This document shows, in pieces, positions 16,535 to 23,385 of a DNA stretch of 64,000 bases (the first letter of the stretch is position 1; the number at the start of each line of letters is the position of its first letter). A program made the translations under genes and the position numbers. The notes beneath the pieces are model-generated. The model was not told the DNA's origin and did no database searches. It saw nothing but the letters and a program-made list of their open reading frames with translations. Source of the stretch: Leptolyngbya sp. Cla-17 (lineage in GTDB: Bacteria; Cyanobacteriota; Cyanobacteriia; Leptolyngbyales; Leptolyngbyaceae); assembly GCF_016807185.1 (NCBI RefSeq), contig NZ_JAEVYN010000001.1:868001-932000 (forward strand), in the 5' to 3' direction.

Positions 16535-17812
16535 GTGAGTCCAAAATCATTACTCCAAGTCTCGCCTGTTTTCGTTGAATCTTTACTGGATGCTGGTAGC
16601 GCATTCACACCGGAAGAGTTTGACGAGTATGTGATGAAAACCTATGCGCGCTACCCCATTACGTTGGAACGTGGAGCGGGGTGTCGAGTTTGGGATTCGG
16701 AAGGACGAGAGTATTTGGATTGTGTGGCTGGAATTGCAACCTGCACCTTAGGACATGCCCATCCAGCGATGGTGGAAGCGGTAACAAAACAGATTCAAAC
16801 TTTGCATCATGTCTCTAACCTTTATTACACAGCGCCTCAGGGTGAGTTGGCAAAGTGGTTAGTCGAAAATTCTTGTGCCGATCGCGTCTTTTTCTGCAAC
16901 TCAGGAGCGGAAGCTAACGAAGGCGCGATTAAGCTAGCGCGCAAATATGCCCACACCGTTCGAGGAATTGCAGATCCTGTCATTATCACGGCTCATGCCA
17001 GTTTTCACGGGCGAACTTTAGCCACAATCACCGCAACGGGGCAACCCAAGTATCAAAAAGGCTTTAGCCCATTGGTGCCGGGTTTTGAGTATGTGCCTTA
17101 CAACGATATTGCCGCGTTGGAGCAGGTGATCGCAGACCTAGATAAAGATCAACCGCGAGTGGCTGCAATTTTGCTAGAAGCACTTCAGGGTGAAGGCGGG
17201 GTGCGTCCGGGCGATCGCGCTTACTTCCAGCGAATTCGCGAGATTTGTAATGAGAGAGGCATTCTCCTCATCTGCGATGAAGTGCAGGTGGGCATGGGTC
17301 GCTCTGGCAAGCTTTGGGGCTTTGAAAATCTGGGAATTGAGCCGGATATTTTCACTTCCGCAAAGGGTCTTGGTGGTGGCATTCCTATCGGTGCTTTGCT
17401 CTGTAAAGAATCTTGCAATATCTTTCAGCCCGGTGATCATGCCAGCACCTTTGGCGGCAATCCCTTTGCCTGTGCGGTGGCGTTAGCGGTTTGCCAAACG
17501 TTGCAATCTGACCATCTGCTTGAGAATGCCCAAGAACGAGGAGAGCAACTGCGAACCGGATTACGAGCGATCGCCCAACGCTACCCTGAAAAAGTAGCAG
17601 ACGTGCGCGGTTGGGGGCTGATCAACGGTCTGGAGATTCAAGCAGAGATCGATTTGACTTCCGCTCAGGTAGTGCAATCGGGCATTAATCAGGGCGTGTT
17701 AATGGTTCCTGCTGGACCCAAGGTGGTTCGCTTTGTGCCACCACTGATCGTCTCTGCGGCTGAAATCGATCAAGCCCTGCAAGCCGTCGATCAAGCCTTT
17801 GCTACTTTGTAG
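16535..17812 (+). CDS. argD: Acetylornithine aminotransferase
   Basis: ArgD uses pyridoxal phosphate to convert N-acetylglutamate 5-semialdehyde to N2-acetylornithine in arginine synthesis. The 425-aa product is a class III aminotransferase with FFCNSGAEANEGAIKLARKY, SFHGRTLATITATGQ, LICDEVQVGMGRSG and the cofactor lysine Lys277 in TSAKGLGGGIPIGA. The start is a GTG at 16535 with AAGGA about 10 bp upstream. The first 25 residues precede the conserved fold and may be poorly conserved. The gene is followed by a hairpin terminator and then an IS630-type element. Related omega-aminotransferases share the fold, but sequence and length fit ArgD best. Confidence 0.94.
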   Translation: MSPKSLLQVSPVFVESLLDAGSAFTPEEFDEYVMKTYARYPITLERGAGCRVWDSEGREYLDCVAGIATCTLGHAHPAMVEAVTKQIQTLHHVSNLYYTAPQGELAKWLVENSCADRVFFCNSGAEANEGAIKLARKYAHTVRGIADPVIITAHASFHGRTLATITATGQPKYQKGFSPLVPGFEYVPYNDIAALEQVIADLDKDQPRVAAILLEALQGEGGVRPGDRAYFQRIREICNERGILLICDEVQVGMGRSGKLWGFENLGIEPDIFTSAKGLGGGIPIGALLCKESCNIFQPGDHASTFGGNPFACAVALAVCQTLQSDHLLENAQERGEQLRTGLRAIAQRYPEKVADVRGWGLINGLEIQAEIDLTSAQVVQSGINQGVLMVPAGPKVVRFVPPLIVSAAEIDQALQAVDQAFATL

Positions 17813-17867
17813 CTTGTAATGACCTGTCGTGGATTGAACAGGGGTAGTGTATGAATCCATAGCTCTT

Positions 17868-17899
17868 AGTAGAGGCGATCCTTCTGGGTTGCCTCTACT
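17868..17899 (+). terminator. Stem-loop after argD
   Basis: AGTAGAGGC (17868-17876) pairs over 9 bp with GCCTCTACT (17891-17899) around a 14-nt loop. The T content afterwards is modest. Confidence 0.5.
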
Positions 17900-17964
17900 G
17901 AGGTTTGTGCCTAAATTCAGCAACGCTGTAGGTTGAAACTCCGCGATCGCATACTCATACCAAT

Positions 17965-18531
17965 TTAAATGGTGTCAATGACAGATAGTGCATTGAGGAT
18001 AAAGGGGTAGCCTGTAAGGGAAGCAATCACTTGAGGGGTTAGCTGGGCTAAGAGTTGATCAACCCTGGATTGCAGTTGGTCAAGCGTTTTGAACGCAGCC
18101 CACTTGAGATCCGCCTTGAGATGTTCCCATAAACGCTCGATAGGATTTAACTCTGGGCAGTAAGGCGGTTGAAACACCAAGATAATGTTCTCTGGCACAA
18201 TAAGGTCTTTGCCTTTGTGGAACCGTCCGTTATCCACTTGCAGGATGTTGAGACTATCGGGGTAAGCCTTGGAGAACTCATCTAAGAACCATTGGTAGCA
18301 TGCGGTATCGACATGGGAGAATTGCAAGAAAAAGGACTCTCCTGTGGTAGGTTCCACAGCACCGTATAGCCAGAATGCTTTGAATATCCATTGCCACGCC
18401 CCGATGGGTTTAACCCCAACTGCCGTAATTAATCGTCCGATGAGCGTGTGAAGTCCAAAGCGACTCTCATCTTGTGCGAAGTAACGAATCGGTCGCTCAT
18501 CCTGGCGCACCTGCCGATAGTACTGACTCAA
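17965..18531 (-). CDS. IS630 transposase, catalytic part (ORF B)
   Basis: A 188-aa frame containing the DDE catalytic core: the first Asp in FAQDESRFG, the second in ILQVDNGRFHKG, and Glu in NPIERLWEHLK. These belong to the DDE_3 type of transposase found in IS630 elements. Independent translation would need a TTG at 18529-18531 that overlaps the ORF A stop; synthesis as a fusion after a -1 frame shift is more likely. The catalytic residues are all present, so the copy could be active if the frames are joined. Confidence 0.82.
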   Translation of the reverse strand: MSQYYRQVRQDERPIRYFAQDESRFGLHTLIGRLITAVGVKPIGAWQWIFKAFWLYGAVEPTTGESFFLQFSHVDTACYQWFLDEFSKAYPDSLNILQVDNGRFHKGKDLIVPENIILVFQPPYCPELNPIERLWEHLKADLKWAAFKTLDQLQSRVDQLLAQLTPQVIASLTGYPFILNALSVIDTI

Positions 18532-19043
18532 TAAGTCGAGGTCGTCTGCGAGGTTTGCTTAAATGCCTCTCGCTGGACTCGGTTCTGCTTGATGTTTTGA
18601 GGACGGGCGACCTTGAGTTTCGCTTTGAGTCGATAGCGCGTCATCTGGTAGACCGCATGATACTCGGCTTCTACCCCTAAACTCTCTAACAGCCACTGCT
18701 GCACCTTCCCATAGCTGCTAAACCCATTGCTCGGTTCCTGCAATCGCTTGGCTAAGGCAACCTCCGCCCACATTGGAATCACCCGGTTGCCTCCTCCTGG
18801 AGTGGGTTTAACCACCAGCAATGCTTCTAATCCTTGCGCTCGGTACAGGGCTAACCATTTTTGCACCGTGCCCCGATGCCTGCCAATTGCAATCGCAATC
18901 TGACTGACACTCGGTGCGTGCGCTTGTTTGAGCCAGTACAACACTTGCAATCGCTCTTTGAGTATCGGCTGTTCAACCGCTCGCAAACGGGTGCCTAGCT
19001 CCTCGAGACTTTCTTTAATTGCGATTGCGCTTACTCCAGCCAT
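18528..19043 (-). CDS. IS630 transposase, N-terminal part (ORF A)
   Basis: A 171-aa frame with the helix-turn-helix DNA-binding part of an IS630 transposase (SVSQIAIAIGRHRGTVQKWLALYRAQGLEALL, described here in two parts: residues ~45-60 and ~61-76) and a second winged segment (SSYGKVQQWLLE). It ends at a TGA whose last bases overlap the start of ORF B. The natural continuation lies in the -1 frame: after AAG at about 18560 the -1 frame reads ANLADDLDLLSQYY into ORF B, a typical IS630 junction. A stop in the -1 frame just upstream (TAA) means a shift can only happen in a window of about 30 bp. Either a programmed shift or a one-base loss would explain this. Confidence 0.8.
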   Translation of the reverse strand: MAGVSAIAIKESLEELGTRLRAVEQPILKERLQVLYWLKQAHAPSVSQIAIAIGRHRGTVQKWLALYRAQGLEALLVVKPTPGGGNRVIPMWAEVALAKRLQEPSNGFSSYGKVQQWLLESLGVEAEYHAVYQMTRYRLKAKLKVARPQNIKQNRVQREAFKQTSQTTSTY

Positions 19044-19339
19044 TGTTAGACTCTCACCTCTACATCGCTCAGTTTATCTGATCTGTAATGGCTCCAATTT
19101 AATTTGGTATCAGCCAATTTCAGCTTGTATTGTTGGAAACCATCATCAAATTCCCATGCAGAAGGTTGTTTGGCAGTCTAGCAACTTGTTATGCCGCCAG
19201 TCCTCGGTGGAGACTGTGCTTCAAGATTGTCTGTCTGTGTTTAGAGCTAAGTTACCTTGAGGTTATCGGTGGTGGAGTGATTTGGGGTTGATGGCGAGAG
19301 AAGTTAAGTTAGATTCAGTGTTGTGCTGCTGAATAACAA

Positions 19340-20032
19340 ATGGGTATGTCTGATAGCCTGACACAAAAAATCCGGAATGATTTCGATCTCATCGCTCTGC
19401 ATGACCGGGAAGGATGGGATCACAATAATCACTATCACCACTTTCTACTCAAACAGTTACCAGCCCAATGCAAAACTGCACTTGACATTGGTTGTGGAAC
19501 AGGTGAATTTTCACGTCTTCTAGCTAAGCGTGTGGAAAAGGTTTTTGCGATCGACTTATCCCCAAATATGATCGAGGTTGCTAAGCAGCGTTCAAGAATG
19601 TTTTCAAACATTGATTTTCAAGTCGCTGATGTTTTGCATTGGGAACCAATAGTTGAACAATTTGATTTGATCGTGTCTATTGCTACACTTCATCATTTAC
19701 CAGTTGAAAGCTTGTTGCCTAACCTGAAAGCTACTCTGAAACCTGGCGGTAGGTTGGTGATCCTGGATTTGCTAGAACATGAGAATCTGCGAGATCAAGT
19801 AAGCGATTTTGTTGCTATTCCCCTAAATTGGCTATTTCAAGTGCTCAACAATAAACATCTTCAACAATCACCTGAAGCCGCTGCTGCGATGAGAGAACAT
19901 CTTCGTACAGACCACTACCTCACCCTTTCGCAAGCACAACGAATTTACACAAGCTCATTGAGGAGGGCAAAAGTTAGGAAACACCTGTTTTGGCGTTATT
20001 CAGTAGTTTGGGAGAAGTCAGCAGCGGCATAA
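19340..20032 (+). CDS. SAM-dependent methyltransferase
   Basis: A 230-aa class I methyltransferase. Motif I is LDIGCGTGEFSRLLA (about residue 49), followed by the acidic end of strand two (FAIDLSPNMIEVAK), the segment FDLIVSIATLHHLP and the family-typical LKPGGRLVILDLLE. The sequence LYNREDWDHNNHYH-like start (LHDREGWDHNNHYHHFLL) is typical of small-molecule methyltransferases of the UbiE/COQ5 wider group. The substrate cannot be told. Two start codons, two codons apart, are possible; no clear ribosome site favours either. The 230-bp upstream region follows the IS630 right end. Confidence 0.85.
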   Translation: MGMSDSLTQKIRNDFDLIALHDREGWDHNNHYHHFLLKQLPAQCKTALDIGCGTGEFSRLLAKRVEKVFAIDLSPNMIEVAKQRSRMFSNIDFQVADVLHWEPIVEQFDLIVSIATLHHLPVESLLPNLKATLKPGGRLVILDLLEHENLRDQVSDFVAIPLNWLFQVLNNKHLQQSPEAAAAMREHLRTDHYLTLSQAQRIYTSSLRRAKVRKHLFWRYSVVWEKSAAA

Positions 20033-20237
20033 CAACCTCAATCTACACCGACTGTGAGAGGTTCTTGTTGAATGTTCGAGGTTAACTGCGGCGGTCGATT
20101 GGGAACGTTAGGCTGTGCCAATTTCGTGAGCCGAAACAGAACAGATTTTTCAGCCTCACAGGGATTAGCCCAAATTCGTAGCTCAGAATGCGCCTAAGTC
20201 TGGTAGATTTGGCAGAGTATTCGCAAGCGCGTGCAAG

Positions 20238-21389
20238 ATGAAAGTCCTAGTAATTGGTGGCGATGGTTATTGCGGTTGGGCAACCGCGCTCTACCTCAAC
20301 AAACGAGGATATGAGGTTGGTATTCTCGATAATTTGGTGCGGCGGCATTGGGATAATGAGCTTTGCGTTGACACTCTCACGCCGATCGCGCCGATCCAGC
20401 AACGTCTCAAGCGCTGGCATGAGTTGACGAGTAAAAATATTGACCTGTTCATTGGCGATATTACAAACTACGAGTTTTTGAGCAAAACTCTACAGAAGTT
20501 TGAACCCGAAGCGATCGTTCATTTTGGTGAACAGCGATCTGCGCCCTTTTCTATGATCGATCGCGAACATGCCGTCATGACTCAAGTGAACAACGTTGTA
20601 GGCACGTTGAATATCCTCTACGCCATGAAAGAAGACTTCCCCGACTGCCACTTGGTCAAGTTGGGCACGATGGGAGAATATGGTACTCCCAACATTGATA
20701 TTGAAGAAGGCTACATCACCATCGAGCATAATGGGCGCAAAGATACGCTGCCCTATCCCAAGCAACCCGGCAGCATGTATCACCTGAGCAAGGTGCATGA
20801 TTCTCACAATATCCATTTTGCTTGTCGCATCTGGGGTTTGCGAGCAACCGATTTAAACCAGGGTGTTGTCTACGGCGTGCTAACCGATGAAACCGCCATG
20901 GATGAGTTGCTGGTGAATCGCTTGGATTATGATGGCGTATTTGGTACGGCGCTAAACCGCTTTTGTGTTCAAGCGGCTGTGGGACATCCCCTAACGGTGT
21001 ATGGCAAAGGTGGGCAAACTCGCGGCTTCTTGGATATTCGAGATACGGTGCGCTGTATAGAGTTGGCGATCGCGACTCCGGCTGCTCCCGGTGAGTTTCG
21101 AGTCTTCAACCAGTTCACTGAACTATTTAGCGTTGGCGATTTAGCGTCAATGGTCGAAAAAGCAGGTAGCGAGATTGGTTTGCAGGTTCAGGTGAAACAC
21201 CTGGAAAATCCTCGAATTGAGAAAGAAGAACACTACTTCAACGCCAAAAACACAAACTTGCTCGATTTAGGATTGGAGCCTCATTATCTCTCTAATTCAC
21301 TATTAGATTCCCTATTAAATGTTGCGGTCAAATACAAAACCCGCGTCGATGAATCGCAAATTATGCCCAAAGTTACCTGGAAACGGTAA
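20238..21389 (+). CDS. sqdB: UDP-sulfoquinovose synthase
   Basis: SqdB makes UDP-sulfoquinovose from UDP-glucose and sulfite, the head-group donor for the thylakoid sulfolipid SQDG. The 383-aa product is an extended short-chain dehydrogenase with the NAD-binding GGDGYCGWATALYL at residues 8-21, a catalytic Tyr181-x3-Lys185 (SMYHLSK), and signature segments VHFGEQRSAPFSMID, LGTMGEYG and KGGQTRGFLDIRDT. Length and motifs fit SqdB throughout. It is followed after 5 bp by a small membrane gene and then by sqdX, so the sulfolipid pathway is coded as one unit. Confidence 0.97.
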   Translation: MKVLVIGGDGYCGWATALYLNKRGYEVGILDNLVRRHWDNELCVDTLTPIAPIQQRLKRWHELTSKNIDLFIGDITNYEFLSKTLQKFEPEAIVHFGEQRSAPFSMIDREHAVMTQVNNVVGTLNILYAMKEDFPDCHLVKLGTMGEYGTPNIDIEEGYITIEHNGRKDTLPYPKQPGSMYHLSKVHDSHNIHFACRIWGLRATDLNQGVVYGVLTDETAMDELLVNRLDYDGVFGTALNRFCVQAAVGHPLTVYGKGGQTRGFLDIRDTVRCIELAIATPAAPGEFRVFNQFTELFSVGDLASMVEKAGSEIGLQVQVKHLENPRIEKEEHYFNAKNTNLLDLGLEPHYLSNSLLDSLLNVAVKYKTRVDESQIMPKVTWKR

Positions 21390-21394
21390 TCCTG

Positions 21395-21679
21395 ATGGGT
21401 GGTCGTGCGCTGCTGTTAGTATCGACTACGATCGTCCCAGGCTTGGGTGCGATCGCGCTCTGTGTATTTTTCCTGTTTCCAGAATGGGCAGCGCTAGACA
21501 GGAGTTATCAAAACTACCAGAAGTTGGCAACATCAGGGGCAGCCATTCGCGAGCTATCTATTGCTCAAGCCGCTGAAAATCGGCACCGAATAAACTGCTT
21601 TGCAGAAGGAATCGGGGTTTTGTTGGGCGGTATTATGGTATCGATTGGTGTTCACGGTCTTTGCAGCCCTCGACGTTAG
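21395..21679 (+). CDS. Small membrane protein between sqdB and sqdX
   Basis: A 94-aa protein that I do not recognise. It has two hydrophobic segments (LLLVSTTIVPGLGAIALCVFFLF near the N-terminus, split at residues 6-28, and GIGVLLGGIMVSIGVHGL near the C-terminus), so two membrane helices with a soluble loop of about 40 residues. It starts 5 bp after the sqdB stop and ends 23 bp before the sqdX start, so it is almost certainly co-translated with the sulfolipid genes. A role in sulfolipid assembly or enzyme docking is possible but is inferred only from position. Confidence 0.75.
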   Translation: MGGRALLLVSTTIVPGLGAIALCVFFLFPEWAALDRSYQNYQKLATSGAAIRELSIAQAAENRHRINCFAEGIGVLLGGIMVSIGVHGLCSPRR

Positions 21680-21702
21680 TACCATTACTAAAGTATTTGT
21701 CT

Positions 21703-22839
21703 ATGCGCATTGCTCTGTTCACCGAAACTTTTTTGCCCAAAGTGGATGGGATTGTAACCCGGCTGCGGCACACTGTGGAGCAGCTACAGCGCATGGGTAA
21801 CCAGGTATTGGTTTTTTCTCCAGACGGTGGCTTGACGGAATACAAAGGAGCCAAGATATACGGTGTGTCCGGCTTTTCGATGCCGCTGTATCCAGAGCTA
21901 AAGATGGCATTGCCTCGACCGGCGATCGGGGATGCATTGACCCAATTTAAGCCAGATATTATCCATGTGGTGAATCCTGCCGTATTGGGCTTAGCGGGTA
22001 TTTTTTATAGCAAAACGCTACATATTCCACTGATTGCGTCCTATCACACCCATATCCCAGAGTATCTCCAGCACTATGGGCTGGGCATGTTAGAAGGCTT
22101 GGTGTGGGAGCTACTCAAAGCGGGACATAACCAGGCGCAACTGAATCTTTGCACTTCGACGGCAATGATGCAGGCATTAACCGAACACGGGATTGAGCGA
22201 GTGGATTTATGGCAGCGGGGTGTTGATACGGAAATGTTTCAACCCCACATGTCAAACCGAGAGATGCGATCGCGTTTGTCTCAAGGCAATCCTGATTATC
22301 CGCTGTTGCTGTATGTTGGTCGCCTCTCTGTCGAAAAAGAAATTGAACGAATTAAACCCGTTTTAGAGTCCATCCCAAATGCCAGATTGGCTTTAGTTGG
22401 TGATGGACCGCATCGGCAAGCACTAGAAAAACACTTTGAAGGAACTGCTACTTATTTTGTAGGCTACTTGCAAGGAGTGGAACTGGGTGCAGCCTTTGCA
22501 TCGTCGGATGCATTTGTTTTTCCTTCGCGCACCGAAACGTTGGGATTAGTTCTGCTGGAAGCGATGGCGGCAGGCTGTCCCGTTGTGGCAGCCCGATCGG
22601 GGGGGATTCCCGATATTGTGGAAGATGGGGTGAATGGCTTTCTGTTTAATCCGTTGGATGAGCAAGGGGCGATCTCGGCGACTCAGCGGCTTCTGGCCAA
22701 TCCTCAAGAGCAAGAGATGCTGCGCCACAATGCCCGTCGGGAGGCTGAATGTTGGAGTTGGTCAGCCGCAACTCACCAACTGCACAACTATTATCAAGCG
22801 GTGATAGATTCTCAGGTTTACTCTGCTGCCGCCTCTTAA
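21703..22839 (+). CDS. sqdX: Sulfolipid synthase (sulfoquinovosyltransferase)
   Basis: SqdX transfers sulfoquinovose from UDP-sulfoquinovose to diacylglycerol, completing SQDG at the thylakoid or inner membrane. The 378-aa product is a GT4 family, GT-B fold glycosyltransferase: MRIALFTETFLPKVDGI at the N-terminus, SYHTHIPEYL, GRLSVEKEIERI and the nucleotide-sugar motif SRTETLGLVLLEAMAAGCPV with two conserved Glu. The ATG at 21703 starts directly at the conserved sequence; the open frame extends to 21661 only through the end of the small upstream gene. A palindrome at 23054-23079 may be its terminator. Confidence 0.95.
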   Translation: MRIALFTETFLPKVDGIVTRLRHTVEQLQRMGNQVLVFSPDGGLTEYKGAKIYGVSGFSMPLYPELKMALPRPAIGDALTQFKPDIIHVVNPAVLGLAGIFYSKTLHIPLIASYHTHIPEYLQHYGLGMLEGLVWELLKAGHNQAQLNLCTSTAMMQALTEHGIERVDLWQRGVDTEMFQPHMSNREMRSRLSQGNPDYPLLLYVGRLSVEKEIERIKPVLESIPNARLALVGDGPHRQALEKHFEGTATYFVGYLQGVELGAAFASSDAFVFPSRTETLGLVLLEAMAAGCPVVAARSGGIPDIVEDGVNGFLFNPLDEQGAISATQRLLANPQEQEMLRHNARREAECWSWSAATHQLHNYYQAVIDSQVYSAAAS

Positions 22840-23053
22840 CTCCGAAAAACATTTAGATAGGCGGATGAGGCGAAAACAATTGCTGTTGTTTGAAAATGCT
22901 GGTGAGTTTCTTTAAAGAAAGTTAGCTGTGAGTTTTAAATCTAGCTTCTTGCTACTCATCATCTGCAATCTCCAAGAAGTGCTAAAGAATTTGAAAGTAG
23001 ATATCAAATTTAATTTCTGAAATGATGCAGCTCTATATCTGAAAGCTACGCCT

Positions 23054-23079
23054 GTAAAAGTGATTTAAATCACTTTTAC
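23054..23079. terminator. 26-bp palindrome after sqdX
   Basis: GTAAAAGTGATTT (23054-23066) is the exact complement of AAATCACTTTTAC (23067-23079). It lies 215 bp after the sqdX stop and about 60 bp before the Pho box. It could be a late terminator or a protein-binding site; the T run after it is weak. Confidence 0.4.
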
Positions 23080-23139
23080 TTCGCTGTTTGGCTGAAAACC
23101 TTGCTACTTCATCATTTCTACATATTTGATATACCGTAT

Positions 23140-23169
23140 TTTAACGGAAATTCGACCTCTCCTTAACCT
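23140..23169 (+). promoter_or_regulatory. Pho box upstream of the alkaline phosphatase gene
   Basis: Three 8-mers at an 11-bp period, each separated by 3 bp: TTTAACGG (23140-23147), TTCGACCT (23151-23158), CTTAACCT (23162-23169). The third matches the cyanobacterial SphR/PhoB half-site CTTAACCT exactly; the others match at 5 and 6 positions counting pyrimidine equivalence. The spacing is that of known cyanobacterial Pho boxes. It points to induction by phosphate starvation. Confidence 0.7.
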
Positions 23170-23202
23170 TCAAGTGGGATGGTGTCTAAGGGATATCACG
23201 TA

Positions 23203-23367
23203 TCACACGTAACAAAATTGTTCGGAAGCGATCGCTTGCTCGCAAACTCACCCTTGTTGCTTAGGTTCCATCTGCTCCTTCACACGTAACGGAATTGTTC
23301 GGAAGCGATCGCTTGTTTTGCAAATTCACCCTTGTTGCTTAGGCTCCATCCGCTCATTCACACGTAA
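23203..23367 (+). repeat. Tandem 77-78-bp repeat in the alkaline phosphatase leader
   Basis: Units starting with TCACACGTAA occur at 23203, 23280 and (partial, 10 bp) 23358. The first two units share most positions, including GAAGCGATCGCTTG and ACCCTTGTTGCTTAGG. They lie between the Pho box and the ATG at 23386, so they are in the leader or core promoter. Confidence 0.85.
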
Positions 23368-23385
23368 AGAAGGATTATTGCTCTC

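Larger units (their letters stand above)
17958..19109 (-). mobile_element. IS630-type insertion sequence
   Basis: A 1152-bp element whose ends are imperfect inverted repeats. The left end (17958-17986) begins TACCAATTTAAATGG; the right end, read inward from 19109 on the complementary strand, begins TACCAAATTAAATTGG. They agree at 22 of 29 positions. Both ends carry TA, the target that IS630/Tc1-type elements duplicate. The two reading frames inside encode an IS630 transposase in two overlapping parts. The element lies between argD and a methyltransferase gene and breaks no recognisable gene. Confidence 0.85.

Noticed and set aside
23203..23367. CRISPR-like array in the phosphatase leader
   Set aside because: There are only two full units placed head to tail with no variable spacers, so it is a simple tandem duplication.
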